A stretch of 64,000 nucleotides of DNA from Phenylobacterium immobile (ATCC 35973) (GCF_001375595.1 NZ_CVJQ01000001.1:2321001-2385000), one strand, 5' to 3'. Positions 8,794-17,503 are shown, numbered from the stretch's first letter. A program made the numbers and translations. Notes: generated by a model from the letters alone, not told the origin.

Positions 8794-10252
8794 GGCCCTG
8801 GGCCAACGCCCTGGCCTGGGCGTAGAGCTTCTCGCGGCGGCGTCCAGGCCTCCATGCGTCGGCGACGTCGCTGGGATCGCCGAGGTGGAAGGCCTCGACC
8901 AGCCGGCCAAAGCGCGTGATCGGCGCGGGCTCGATGAGCTTGAGACGGCCCTTTCCGTTCAACACCTCGATGGCGCCGACCAGACCGCCGCGCTCGGCGC
9001 GGGCCTTGGCCACCGCATCGCCCGTGCAGCCCATGAAATGACCGACGAGCCGGTCGCGGAAAGCGGCGATCTGCCGGCCTGTCGTCTCCGGGTCCTGCGC
9101 CGTGTCGCGGACGATGCTGAGCTCGACTTCTGTGTCGAAACCGCCGGAGCGATTGTTGAGGTTGGCCGATCCCACGCGTGCGATGGCGTCGTCGAAAATG
9201 CTGACCTTGGAATGGACGATGATGGTGCTGCCTCCCGCCGTGGCGGGCCAATAGGCGCGGAAACGGCCAAAGACATCCGCCGCGCGGAGCCGCCAGATCA
9301 TCGCGCCGCGGGCCCGGTCCATGGTCAGCTGATCGAACCAGCTGGGGGCCTTGCCGGTCGAGATCATCACCACTTCGGGTCCATCCGGCTCGCCAAGTCG
9401 CGCGGCTAGCGCCTCGGCGATGATCGGCGAGGTGAAATACTGGTTCTCCAGGTAGATCAGGTCCTTGGCCTTGGCGATGGACGCCAGCGCCAGGTCCATG
9501 ATCTCGCGGGCCTGCGCGCGTCCCTTCCAGGCAGGTACGGTGCGGGCGATGCCGATCTGCGGGCCGATCATGTGCGGCGGCACGTGCTCCGGCCAGGGAT
9601 CGCCGCCCGCGTCCGGCGGCGGCGCCATGGTCTCGCCCGTCGCCAGCGCCCAGCGCTCGCGGCACAGGTCCCCCAGGGCCTTGGCGGCCTCGCCGTCGAC
9701 GGCCATCATCACCTCGTGCCGCGGCGCATGGTAGTCGTGGTCAGGCATGATCCGCCGCAAATCCACATCGAGGTGGCCTGGCGTGTCCCAACGGTCGACG
9801 GCGATATCGCCGCCGCCGCAGAAGGCCACGCGGTCGTCGACCACCACCACCTTCTGATGGTGACAGGCCCCGAAGGGCACCTGATCGTCGAGGATGAATT
9901 TGATCGGGGTGTCGCGGAAGAACTTGCGCGCCTTGTGGGGAAAGAACTCCTGGCTGGCGCTGATCGGCAAGGCCGATTTCCAGATCAGCAGCCGAACATC
10001 CAGTTGCGGCCGCGCGCAGGCGAGATTGACAAGCAACCGGCCCACCTCGTCGGAATCATCGGGGCCGTCAAAGCCATCGGGGAACAGCCGGGTGCGGGGA
10101 TCGAACCCCCAGCCCAGGATGAAGATGGAGCGCCGCGCCTTGTCAAAGGCGTCGAACAGCGCCCTGAAATAGGCCTCTGTATCGACGAGGAAGGCCGCGC
10201 GATCAGCCCGGGCCGTCCGCCAGAAAAGGTCGCTCGTCAGACCCGTCATCAC
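8774..10252 (-). CDS. Phospholipase D / cardiolipin synthase-like protein
   Basis: 492 residues with two HKD catalytic motifs: HHQKVVVVDDRVAFCGGGD at about residue 130 and VHSKVSIFDDAIARVGSANL at about residue 345. Two HKD motifs form one active site in phosphatidyltransferases and phospholipases D. No obvious N-terminal membrane helices, unlike classical ClsA, so it is closer to soluble PLD-like enzymes. Start is either of two adjacent methionines (MMTGLTSDLFWR). The 3' end overlaps the convergent EEP gene by 20 bases. Confidence 0.9.
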   Translation of the reverse strand: MMTGLTSDLFWRTARADRAAFLVDTEAYFRALFDAFDKARRSIFILGWGFDPRTRLFPDGFDGPDDSDEVGRLLVNLACARPQLDVRLLIWKSALPISASQEFFPHKARKFFRDTPIKFILDDQVPFGACHHQKVVVVDDRVAFCGGGDIAVDRWDTPGHLDVDLRRIMPDHDYHAPRHEVMMAVDGEAAKALGDLCRERWALATGETMAPPPDAGGDPWPEHVPPHMIGPQIGIARTVPAWKGRAQAREIMDLALASIAKAKDLIYLENQYFTSPIIAEALAARLGEPDGPEVVMISTGKAPSWFDQLTMDRARGAMIWRLRAADVFGRFRAYWPATAGGSTIIVHSKVSIFDDAIARVGSANLNNRSGGFDTEVELSIVRDTAQDPETTGRQIAAFRDRLVGHFMGCTGDAVAKARAERGGLVGAIEVLNGKGRLKLIEPAPITRFGRLVEAFHLGDPSDVADAWRPGRRREKLYAQARALAQGLKPSSP

Positions 10253-10329
10253 CCTGTCCGCCCCGGCCGCTGCTGTCAGCCATAAAGCTTTGCCATGACT
10301 GCGGTTCCGCGCAGATTAACACATGCGAA

Positions 10330-10370
10330 AAGCGCGCGCCGAAGCCGGCTTGGGGCTTCGACGCGCGCTT
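10330..10370 (-). terminator. Rho-independent terminator hairpin
   Basis: Arms 10330-10346 and 10354-10370 form a 17-bp stem with one non-Watson-Crick position and a 7-base loop. On the minus strand it is followed by CTTTTCGC, giving a short U-run, so it terminates transcription of the exported-protein gene at 10407-10739 before the phospholipase D gene. Confidence 0.8.
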
Positions 10371-10406
10371 CGCCGTCGCAACGCGCTTGGCGGGTGGGGC
10401 GCTGGA

Positions 10407-10739
10407 TCAGCGCTGTGCGACGGCCTTCGGCGCGCCCGCATAGGCGGCGCAGACGCCCGAAAGTTCCGTTTCGAACTTCGCCTTGCTCTCGGCCTTGGCG
10501 GCGGACTTGCGGCCCTTCATCTCCGCGGCGGCGGCCTGTTCGCTGATGACGGGCAGGCGCGTGCGGCCCTCGGCGCGGACGAAGCCGGTCAACTCGGCGG
10601 CGTCGACGCCCAGGCCCGCGGCGATGCCCTTGCAGCGGCTGGCGCGGATATAGTCGGAATCGCTCACGGCGGCTGAGGCGGTCCCAGCCAGGCTGGTGGC
10701 GGCGATGGCGGCGCAGATGGCGGCGGTGGTGAAACGCAT
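10407..10739 (-). CDS. Small exported protein of unknown function
   Basis: 110 residues starting at ATG 10739 (MRFTTAAICAAIAATSLAG) with a clear Sec signal peptide cleaved after about TASA. The mature part contains two cysteines (SRCKGIAAGLGV and LSGVCAAYAG), a Lys/Ala-rich helical centre and no family motif I recognise. The reading frame extends 17 codons upstream, but that would bury the signal peptide, so the internal ATG is preferred. A strong terminator hairpin follows it, indicating a monocistronic unit. Confidence 0.75.
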   Translation of the reverse strand: MRFTTAAICAAIAATSLAGTASAAVSDSDYIRASRCKGIAAGLGVDAAELTGFVRAEGRTRLPVISEQAAAAEMKGRKSAAKAESKAKFETELSGVCAAYAGAPKAVAQR

Positions 10740-10912
10740 GGTCGATGTCCCTCTCGAAAACCTGGCGCGAACCTGATCTCGAAGTGGCATTTACTCAAAT
10801 GAATTAGCCGCAATGTACGGCATCCAAGATTAAACTTTGGACACATCCTATCGTTACTGTGATCAACCTTACCGCATTGTAATGTTCCATCCGAGTCGGC
10901 AAGAGTGAGCGC

Positions 10913-11107
10913 ATGTCGTCCGCCCTCAGCCCTTGCGTCCTTGTCTGCACGCTCGACGACACGGCGAATCTCTGCCTGGGCTGCATGCGCACCCTCGATG
11001 AGATCGCGGGCTGGGCCTTGCTCGACGATGCGGCGCGCGAGACCGTCATGGCCGCCTTGTCGGCGCGTCGCCCCGCGATCCATCCGCCAAATCCTGGAGA
11101 CGCCTGA
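10913..11107 (+). CDS. DUF1289 family protein
   Basis: 64-residue protein matching the small cysteine motif family DUF1289: SPCVLVCTLDDTANLCLGC followed by MRTLDEIAGWALLDD, with four spaced cysteines (C-x3-C-x8-C-x2-C), probably a metal site. Function is unknown in the family. Its stop overlaps the start of the next gene by one base (TGATG), so the two are co-translated. Confidence 0.88.
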   Translation: MSSALSPCVLVCTLDDTANLCLGCMRTLDEIAGWALLDDAARETVMAALSARRPAIHPPNPGDA

Positions 11108-11460
11108 TGCTGCGCGATGTCGAGCTGGCCAAGACGATCTGCCAGGCGATCGGAGGATCGCACGCCGAGATGGACGCCGACGCCATTTCCATAGAAGGCC
11201 AGCCTCCCTGGAAGGTTTCGCGCCATGTCGAGCTGATGGTCCAGGCCGGTCTTATTGACGCCTCGCCCGGCCCCCGCGCCGTCGACGGTCAGAAGGTCTA
11301 CAGGGTTCGCTCTCTCACGCCCTATGGCGCAGAGTTCGCCCACAGCCTGAAGGCGGCGGATGTCTGGGCGCGGCTTGAAGACCTGTTCCCTGGCGAGACA
11401 ATCCAACAAATCCCCCTGCGCGTCATCGCCGGCCTCGCGCCTAGGATGATCAAGCCCTAG
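11107..11460 (+). CDS. DUF2513-like small protein (winged-helix character)
   Basis: 117 residues. The layout MLRDVELAKTICQAI at the N-terminus, HVELMVQAGLID in the middle and LTPYGAEFAHSLK near the end resembles DUF2513 proteins, which look like small winged-helix proteins; the assignment is from pattern recall only. It is coupled to the DUF1289 gene (TGATG). Its stop codon TAG shares the CTAG at 11457-11460 with the stop of the convergent dusA gene, so there is no room for a terminator between them. Confidence 0.65.
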   Translation: MLRDVELAKTICQAIGGSHAEMDADAISIEGQPPWKVSRHVELMVQAGLIDASPGPRAVDGQKVYRVRSLTPYGAEFAHSLKAADVWARLEDLFPGETIQQIPLRVIAGLAPRMIKP

Positions 11461-12503
11461 GCCGCCCGCCGCTCGCCGGCGTCGCGCAAGGCCGCAAGCG
11501 CCGCATCCACGACTTCGAGACCCGCCCCGGCCCTCACGCCTTCGACCGTCAGAATGCGCCGCCACGCCCGTGCGCCCGGCCGGCCGTGGAATAGCCCCAG
11601 CATGTGCCGCGTCATCGCCGCCAGGTTTACGCCCGCCGCCAGCTGCCGCGCCATATAGGGCCGGTAGCGTTCGATCGCCGTGAAGCCGTCGACGTCTTCC
11701 GTCGTCACGCCGAACACCCGACGGTCAACCTGCCCAAGGATTTCCGGCGTGTGATAGGCAGCCCTGCCCAGCATCACCCCGTCCACAACCGCCAACTGGG
11801 CGATCGCCGCGTCCAGCGAGTTGATCCCGCCGTTGATATCGATCGTCAGCCCCGGCCGCTCGCGCTTCACCCGCGCGACGAGCGCGTAGTCCAGCGGCGG
11901 CACGTCCCGGTTCTCCTTGGGCGACAAGCCCTGCAGCCAGGCCTTGCGCGCATGGACGATGAAGCGGGTGACGCCGGCCTGGGCGCACAGATCGACGAGC
12001 CCAAACAGGCTCTCCTCGGGGTCCTGATCGTCCACGCCGATCCGGCATTTCACCGTCGCCGGCAGATTGACCGCCGCCTTGATCGCCGCCATGCCCTCGG
12101 CGACCAGCTCCGGCTCGCGCATCAGACACGCCCCGAACCGCCCGCTCTGCACACGGTCGGACGGGCAGCCGACATTCAGGTTGATCTCGTCATAGCCATA
12201 GTCCGCGCCAATCCGCGCCGCCGCCGCGAGATCCGCCGGCTCAGACCCGCCCAGTTGCAAGGCCACCGGATGCTCGCCAGCGTCGAAGCCCAGCAGATAG
12301 TCCCGGTCGCCGTTCAGCACCGCGCCCGTCGTGACCATCTCAGTATAAAGCAGCGCCCGCGCGCTGAACGCACGATGGAAAGACCGGCAGTGCCGATCCG
12401 TCCAGTCCATCATGGGCGCAACGGCTAACCTATTGTTTTTATTCACAAATTTCGGTCCAATTGGTCCCCATGTCGGACTGGACGGATTCACCTGTAATTT
12501 CAT
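11457..12503 (-). CDS. dusA: tRNA-dihydrouridine(20/20a) synthase
   Basis: FMN enzyme reducing U20/U20a of tRNA. Core motifs: LAVAPMMDWTDRHCR at the start, LQLGGSEPADL, INLNVGCPSDRVQSGRFGACLM with the catalytic Cys, VKCRIGVDD, FIVHARKAW and DINGGIN. The first 25-35 codons are unusually AT-rich (AAT AAA AAC AAT AGG TTA) and precede the core PMMDWTD, where dusA-specific islands insert; the 5' end therefore appears to be supplied by the island. The start is uncertain: ATG 12503 is used here, GTG 12446 (just before NKNNRLAVAPMM) is a good alternative, and neither has a strong ribosome-binding site. The frame stays open up to ATG 12569. Confidence 0.93.
   Translation of the reverse strand: MKLQVNPSSPTWGPIGPKFVNKNNRLAVAPMMDWTDRHCRSFHRAFSARALLYTEMVTTGAVLNGDRDYLLGFDAGEHPVALQLGGSEPADLAAAARIGADYGYDEINLNVGCPSDRVQSGRFGACLMREPELVAEGMAAIKAAVNLPATVKCRIGVDDQDPEESLFGLVDLCAQAGVTRFIVHARKAWLQGLSPKENRDVPPLDYALVARVKRERPGLTIDINGGINSLDAAIAQLAVVDGVMLGRAAYHTPEILGQVDRRVFGVTTEDVDGFTAIERYRPYMARQLAAGVNLAAMTRHMLGLFHGRPGARAWRRILTVEGVRAGAGLEVVDAALAALRDAGERRAA
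12396..12421. other. dusA attachment core, left copy
   Basis: GTCCAGTCCATCAT at 12400-12413, encoding MMDWTD on the minus strand, is repeated exactly at 40741-40754; over 26 bases around it 23 are identical. dusA is a documented integration target for a tyrosine-integrase family. This copy is joined to the intact downstream part of dusA. Confidence 0.75.
12475..12487. repeat. Inverted copy of the dusA core
   Basis: GGACTGGACGGAT at 12475-12487 is the exact reverse complement of ATCCGTCCAGTCC at 12396-12408, the left half of the attachment core, 66 bases away. It lies within the island-supplied 5' region of dusA. Confidence 0.6.
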
Positions 12504-12610
12504 CGTATTAGAGATATCCGTGTGCAATCCGGCCGTCAAAAAGTCGAGCGGATATGCGAGCGTGTGCACCGATGCACATGCCCATGTGTGAACACCTCTC
12601 CGCTGATGAT

Positions 12611-12655
12611 AATCTGAAAGTTATAGAATGCCGGTCAGGCGATAACTTTCAGGTT
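12611..12655. repeat. 14-bp inverted repeat near island left end
   Basis: AATCTGAAAGTTAT (12611-12624) and ATAACTTTCAGGTT (12642-12655) are inverted with one mismatch and a 17-base centre. A second palindrome, CACATG-CC-CATGTG, lies at 12575-12588. Both fall between dusA and the DUF302 gene, and could be recombinase or repressor sites. Confidence 0.55.
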
Positions 12656-12771
12656 ATTGACCTGGTCGCCCGTAAGGCGGACACCTTATGCTCCGTCAGC
12701 GCCGCCGGCTCGCGCCGGAGATTCCGGGGCCGCAGGCCTGATGTATTCCCGCCCCTACCGATGAGACGCCG

Positions 12772-13158
12772 ATGACCTATGTCTTTTCAAAGACTCTCGC
12801 GTTGCCCTTTGCTGACGCGATCACTCGGACTCGCGAAGCGCTCGCCGCCGAAGGCTTCGGCGTAATCGCGGAAATCGATCTCCAGAAGACGCTAAAGGAG
12901 AAACTGGGCGTCGAATTTCGCCCCTACCTGATCCTGGGTGCCTGCAATCCGGCGCTAGCGCACGAGGCCTTACAGTTAGAACCCAACGTCGGCGCCATGC
13001 TGCCGTGCAACGTCGTCGTACAGGACGCCGGCGACGGCCGAACGGAAATATCGGCCATCGACCCGGTCGCCTCCATGCAGGCGATCAACAATCCTGAACT
13101 GAAGATCAAGGCCGGCGCGGTGGCGGACAAGCTCAAGGCGGCGATCGCAAGGCTCTGA
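12772..13158 (+). CDS. DUF302 family protein
   Basis: 128 residues. Family features are the N-terminal amphipathic helix and strand LPFADAITRTREALAAEGFG, then VIAEIDLQKTLKEKLGVEF and YLILGACNPALAHEAL, with MLPCNVVVQD in the centre. DUF302 proteins are small soluble proteins often found beside stress and oxidative-response genes; their reaction is unknown. First gene inside the left end of the island, not evidently in an operon with the next. Confidence 0.9.
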   Translation: MTYVFSKTLALPFADAITRTREALAAEGFGVIAEIDLQKTLKEKLGVEFRPYLILGACNPALAHEALQLEPNVGAMLPCNVVVQDAGDGRTEISAIDPVASMQAINNPELKIKAGAVADKLKAAIARL

Positions 13159-13213
13159 ACTCCACTCACCCCCAGGGACGAGCCGCCGCCCTGCCCGGGC
13201 GGCAGGCCGTCAT

Positions 13214-13483
13214 TCAGCCACTTGCCAAGCGACCTGCGGACAAATTGCCTGGGCGGAAGGTCGGACGGGCGGATCGTCGCGTCCATCCCAAGCCGTCGCT
13301 CGCTTTGATAATTTCGGTAACGGGCGGTCGCTTTTGGAACGTCTCCTCTGCCAGAGACGCGCGGATAATGCCCTGACGGTCGATGACATATATCACCGGA
13401 CCGGGCACACCATTGGGCCCGTTGCCTGGAGGATGCTGCACGTCGCGCAACCCCAGCGAATTTGGAACTGCGCTTGCGCTCAA
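13214..13483 (-). pseudogene. C-terminal remnant of an AhpC/TSA-type redoxin
   Basis: The frame contains GPVIYVIDRQGIIRASLAEE followed by FQKRPPVTEIIKA, which reads like the last third of a peroxiredoxin-like protein (strand, D-R-x-G turn and terminal helix). The peroxidatic-cysteine region is absent and the sequence after EIIKA becomes unstructured. It is best seen as a truncated remnant; the small frame could still be expressed but would lack the active site. Confidence 0.5.
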
Positions 13484-13587
13484 CCGCTTAGGTATCCGAG
13501 CGGCTAAGCGCCGCCGTTCCAGCAGATTTTACTGTGACGAACAAGCTGCGCTCCTATGCGCCGCTCCCGCAACGTCAAAGGACCACC

Positions 13588-14508
13588 ATGATCGCGCTAC
13601 CCAAACTGCCTTATGCCCATAGCGCGCTTGAGCCGGTCATCTCCGCGGCGACGATGACGCTTCACCACGATAAGCATCATGCCAAGTACGTGGAGACCGT
13701 GAATGCTCTTGTCGGTGAGAATGGCGACGGGGACCTCGAGAGCATTCTACGGGAGGCCAACCAGAACGGCAGCGTCAAGCTGCAGCAGAATGCAGGCCAG
13801 GCCTGGAACCACGCCTTCTTCTGGAACTGCATGGCGCCCGTCCAGACGTCGCTGGCCGGGCCGCTGTCTGACGCCGTCAGTACTGCGTTCGGGGATTTGG
13901 GTGAGTTGCGGAAGGCTTTCATAGAGGCCGGAAGCAGCCATTTCGGTTCAGGGTGGGTCTGGTTGGTCGCCAGCGGTGAGGCGCTGGCCGTGGTGACGAC
14001 CCACGATGGCGACACTCTGGCCCTTGGACCCGACCTCCCCTTGCTGGTCTGCGACCTGTGGGAGCACGCCTACTATCTCGACCATAAGAATGATCGCGCT
14101 GGATTTCTCGGATCCTGGTGGGACCGCTTGGTGAACTGGGAGTTCGCGGAGGCGCAATATCGCGCAGCCATCTCTGACCGCGAACCCTGGAGCTATGACG
14201 AGGGATCCCGCCCGACGCCCGTCGTCACGCGCGAGGATTTCGAGCAGGCCCTTGAGGAGGTGACGGTCCACCTCGCTCGACCGCCACAGGCGGGAACCCC
14301 TGAGGACCGGCGCCTCACGGTCAGACTTGAACAGATCGCCGACTACCACGAGGTCCGCAAAATCGAACCGACGCCAGCCGACAGGGACCGCTTCATCCAT
14401 TTGGACGAGCGGCTGAAGGCCTTCGAGCGACGGTGGCCCAAGCGCCCTCCTCCCGGAACTCCCGATCATTGGCCGCCTTCGCTGGGAGGCGGGCTCAGCG
14501 ACCGGTGA
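13588..14508 (+). CDS. Fe/Mn superoxide dismutase with C-terminal extension
   Basis: Superoxide dismutase (2 O2- to O2 and H2O2). ATG 13588 starts MIALPKLPYAHSALEPVI, the standard N-terminus. Metal ligands are visible: His26 in TLHHDKHHAKYV, His in AWNHAFFWNC, and Asp/His in CDLWEHAYYLDHKN. The catalytic domain ends near residue 200 (WDRLVNWEFAEAQYRAA); about 105 further residues (rich in Arg, Pro and Glu, ending PSLGGGLSDR) are not part of the family and I do not recognise them. No signal peptide, so cytoplasmic. The amino-acid permease gene starts 28 bases downstream, possibly in the same transcript. Confidence 0.92.
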   Translation: MIALPKLPYAHSALEPVISAATMTLHHDKHHAKYVETVNALVGENGDGDLESILREANQNGSVKLQQNAGQAWNHAFFWNCMAPVQTSLAGPLSDAVSTAFGDLGELRKAFIEAGSSHFGSGWVWLVASGEALAVVTTHDGDTLALGPDLPLLVCDLWEHAYYLDHKNDRAGFLGSWWDRLVNWEFAEAQYRAAISDREPWSYDEGSRPTPVVTREDFEQALEEVTVHLARPPQAGTPEDRRLTVRLEQIADYHEVRKIEPTPADRDRFIHLDERLKAFERRWPKRPPPGTPDHWPPSLGGGLSDR

Positions 14509-14536
14509 GGCGGTATTTGCGAGGACGCTTCGGCCC

Positions 14537-15922
14537 ATGACAGTCCGGGCTGCAACTTCGCTTAAGCGCGCGATCGGTCCGGTCCAGATGATGCTGCTTG
14601 GCGTCGGCTCCATGTTGGGCGCGGGTATCTATGGCTTGGTCGGTAAGGCAGCTGGTGTCATGGGCGGCGCGGTGTGGATGGCGTTCCTTGTGGCCATGAT
14701 CGCCGCCCTGCTAACCGGCATCAGCTACGCCTCGATCGCCTCTCGCTATCCCAGAGCCAGCGGGGCGGCCTATGCGGCTCAACGCGCCTACCGGGCTCCA
14801 TGGCTCAGCTACTTGGTGGGGCTTGGGATTGTCTGTTCAGGTCTCGGTTCGATCGCAACCCAGGCCAAGGTCGTGTCCGAAAACGTCAATGTGCTCCTTA
14901 GCCTAAACTTCGGCTTTAACGTCGCGGGGGCGCCGGCGGAAATTCTCTTCCTCTCGATCGGCTTCCTGCTGCTGATGAGCGCCATCGTTTATCGCGGGAT
15001 CACCGAGTCCTTGTGGGCAAACGCCGTTTGCACGGTGATAGAGACTGCGGGTCTGCTGATGATCGTCGCAGTGGGCATGAGGTTCTGGGGACAGGCCGAC
15101 CTCTTGTCAGGGCCGATTGCGCCAAGCAATCCAACCGGGGCGATCACGATGGGCTTGGTACTGCAAGGCTCTATCCTGACCTTCTTTTCGTTCCTCGGCT
15201 TCGAGGACATGATCAATGTCGCCGAGGAGGTCGAGCGGCCCGAGCGGACCATCCCGGTGGCGATCATCGGGGCGATGCTCATTGCATCGGTGATCTATAT
15301 CGCCGTGTCGGTCACCGCCGTCTCAGTCGTCCCCTGGTCGGAGCTGGCGGCTGCGCCAGGGCCGCTCAGTCTCGTTGTCGCGCGCGCGGCCCCCTGGTTT
15401 CCGGCCGTTGGCTTCACCTTCATTACCATCGCTGCTGTCGCCAACACCGCCCTCGTAAACTACGTCATGGCCTCTCGGCTACTTTACGGCATGTCTAGGC
15501 AAGGCCTCTTGCCCGAACAGCTTGGCCGCGTGCATTCGCGCCGGCAGACGCCGCATATTGCGATTGGCGTCTTGCTGGTCGCTGTCGTCGGTCTTCAGTT
15601 CGCTGGCGACATCACGCAGTTGGCGGGCGCGACGGTGCTGCTGCTCTTGTTCGTCTTCACACTCGTCAACGGCGCGCTGATCGTTCTTACAATGCGTGAG
15701 GGTGACATGCCCGGCGCCTTCAATGCGCCGGTGTTCGTGCCGGCTCTCGGAGCTGTGGTCTGCATGGTCATGATTGCAGGACGGCTCGTCGAAGGCGATT
15801 GGCGAAGCCCGGCTATCGCCCTTGGCATGATTGCGGCGATCCTGCTGCTTTACCGCCTGACGAGGCGGCAACGCCACCCGATGACCCCCGATGTGGAATT
15901 GGCCGGGCCCGCCTCCCGGTGA
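14537..15922 (+). CDS. APC-superfamily amino acid permease
   Basis: 461 residues with about twelve hydrophobic helices. The family start GVGSMLGAGIYGLVGKAAG (helix 1 GxGxGIF/Y-type motif) is clear, as are FFSFLGFEDMINVAEEVERP (helix 6 region) and NYVMASRLLYGMSRQGLLP (helix 8/9 loop). Predicted inner-membrane importer or exchanger of an amino acid or amine; substrate not assignable. It follows the superoxide dismutase gene with a short gap. Confidence 0.9.
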   Translation: MTVRAATSLKRAIGPVQMMLLGVGSMLGAGIYGLVGKAAGVMGGAVWMAFLVAMIAALLTGISYASIASRYPRASGAAYAAQRAYRAPWLSYLVGLGIVCSGLGSIATQAKVVSENVNVLLSLNFGFNVAGAPAEILFLSIGFLLLMSAIVYRGITESLWANAVCTVIETAGLLMIVAVGMRFWGQADLLSGPIAPSNPTGAITMGLVLQGSILTFFSFLGFEDMINVAEEVERPERTIPVAIIGAMLIASVIYIAVSVTAVSVVPWSELAAAPGPLSLVVARAAPWFPAVGFTFITIAAVANTALVNYVMASRLLYGMSRQGLLPEQLGRVHSRRQTPHIAIGVLLVAVVGLQFAGDITQLAGATVLLLLFVFTLVNGALIVLTMREGDMPGAFNAPVFVPALGAVVCMVMIAGRLVEGDWRSPAIALGMIAAILLLYRLTRRQRHPMTPDVELAGPASR

Positions 15923-16142
15923 CTACCGCGGCTCCAGACGCCCAGATCGATCACGTTCAATAGCCTATCGGTCTGGCTGCGCCGTCAAATCTCGCCTCGA
16001 CGATTTAATGCCGCTCAGTGGGTCAACTGGCTTCGGCGACTGTGGATTCCGCTACAACTCACATGACCCGATGACCAATGTGACGATGGCCGCGGGCTGT
16101 CGGCCGCTCAGACGCTTGAGCGTCGCGCCCCAGCTGAAGGCT

Positions 16143-16904
16143 CTAAGGCCGATCGATATAGCGGCCTACCCAAGCCGATATGACCTTCGCCGCGTAAACG
16201 GAATCCGCCCTATCCGTCAGCAGGTGGTCGGCGTTGTCTAGGGAGATGAAGCTTTTCGGGTGCTGGGCCGCTTCGAAGATGCCCGCGGCGTTATTGATCG
16301 AGACCACGTCGTCGACAGGAGAATGCAGTACCAGGAGCGCCCGATCGAGACCCGCGATGCGGGCCGCCTGATCCTGCCCGCAGACATCCTGAACAAAGTC
16401 GGCGCCGAGTTCGAAGACACGTCCGCCGATTGTCACGGGCAGGCGTTCGCCCGAAGGCACTTCGCCGAGGCCGGGCTTGAGGTGGACCAGAATGTGATCG
16501 GCGGAAAAGGGTGCGCCAATCACAGCCACGGCTTTGATCGTGGGCAGTTTGGAGACGGCGGCGAGGACTGCCGCCCCGCCAAAACTATGGCCAACGAGAA
16601 GCTGAGGAGTCATGCCTCGCTCGTGCATCGCTTCCGCTGCGGACACCACGTCCTGGATGTCACTTGAGAGGCCGTCGCCGAATTGGCCGCCGCTTTCGCC
16701 CAAACCGGTAAAATCGAAGCGCAGGACGCCGATCCCCGTCGCAGCTAGCGCGCGGCTTACATGCGTAGCGGCCAGGGAGGACTTGTCGCAGGTGAAACAG
16801 TGGGCGAACACGGCCCAGCTCATCGGCTGCTTTCCGGCTTCCAGAACCCCGCTCAAGCGCCGTCCGGCCGCGTTCGTGAATTTGAAACTTTGCTTGGCCA
16901 TCAA
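16143..16904 (-). CDS. Alpha/beta hydrolase (hydrolase half of hydrolase-OsmC type)
   Basis: 253 residues. Oxyanion region FAHCFTCDKSSLAA, conserved VLRFDFTGLGESGGQFGDG, nucleophile elbow GHSFGGAAVL, catalytic Asp in LHSPVDDVVS and His in LDNADHLL. This sequence type is known from bifunctional proteins in which the hydrolase is fused to a C-terminal OsmC domain; here the protein stops after the hydrolase. A separate OsmC gene is at 44028-44432, outside the island. Start at either of two adjacent methionines. Cytoplasmic; substrate unknown. Confidence 0.88.
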   Translation of the reverse strand: MMAKQSFKFTNAAGRRLSGVLEAGKQPMSWAVFAHCFTCDKSSLAATHVSRALAATGIGVLRFDFTGLGESGGQFGDGLSSDIQDVVSAAEAMHERGMTPQLLVGHSFGGAAVLAAVSKLPTIKAVAVIGAPFSADHILVHLKPGLGEVPSGERLPVTIGGRVFELGADFVQDVCGQDQAARIAGLDRALLVLHSPVDDVVSINNAAGIFEAAQHPKSFISLDNADHLLTDRADSVYAAKVISAWVGRYIDRP

Positions 16905-16977
16905 TCAACTTTCGCGACGCCAAACGATACATCGGCCGCCGCAGAGCCGCCGTATGACGCCAGGGCGGGCAGAACTT

Positions 16978-17157
16978 TCATTCAGACTTCCGAGGCTTTT
17001 CGGGCTTTGGGATGTCACGGGCGGGCGGCACGTGGGGCTCATCGACCATTGCGCCCCCCTCGTTCACCCAACGATTGATCGCTTGCGGCTTCGGATCGGT
17101 TGCGACGGTAGGCCTTGGGGCCTGGACTGGCGCATCTGGGGCCTTACGCGGCATCAT
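16978..17157 (-). CDS. Small Pro-rich protein, unknown
   Basis: 59 residues starting at ATG 17157 with a good ribosome-binding site (AAGGAG, 4 bases ahead). Composition is Pro/Arg/Lys-rich and hydrophilic (PRKAPDAPVQAPRPTVATDP; ending PKPEKPRKSE), suggesting a disordered protein. It lies 37 bases downstream of the 102-residue gene on the same strand, so an operon is possible. I recognise no family. Confidence 0.5.
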   Translation of the reverse strand: MMPRKAPDAPVQAPRPTVATDPKPQAINRWVNEGGAMVDEPHVPPARDIPKPEKPRKSE

Positions 17158-17194
17158 TGTCTCCTTGTCAGCTTTGGCGTCTGTGCGCTCAGGC

Positions 17195-17503
17195 CTACGA
17201 AACCGGATAGCGAGAGGGCCTGTCGCAAACGACGGCCTCCAGCGCGGTTGGGACCTGTGGAGTTTCCGGGCCAGCCGCCGGCTCGGGCATAAGATAGGCT
17301 TTCGCCGCGCCTCCATTCGCCAAAATGGCCGCGACGGCGCATTGCGCTGACGCCTGGGCGTGTTCTTCTTTCAGATAATCGCCGAAGAACGCGCCGTCCT
17401 TGGTGACTGTCCAGACGCCGGCAGTTGGCGCGATCAGAAAGACGGTCTCAGGGTCGGGTTTGCGTTCCACGGGCCCGTGCGAGGCCGGATCGGAAGCTTT
17501 CAT
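17195..17503 (-). CDS. Hypothetical protein, DUF2188-like feel
   Basis: 102 residues with AAGGGA 8 bases before ATG 17503. The centre GVWTVTKDGAFFGDYLKEEH then QASAQCAVAAILANGG resembles small single-domain proteins that pair a beta hairpin with a helix (DUF2188-like), but I cannot assign it firmly. It sits 30 bases after the L,D-transpeptidase gene on the same strand and probably shares its transcript. Confidence 0.55.
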   Translation of the reverse strand: MKASDPASHGPVERKPDPETVFLIAPTAGVWTVTKDGAFFGDYLKEEHAQASAQCAVAAILANGGAAKAYLMPEPAAGPETPQVPTALEAVVCDRPSRYPVS

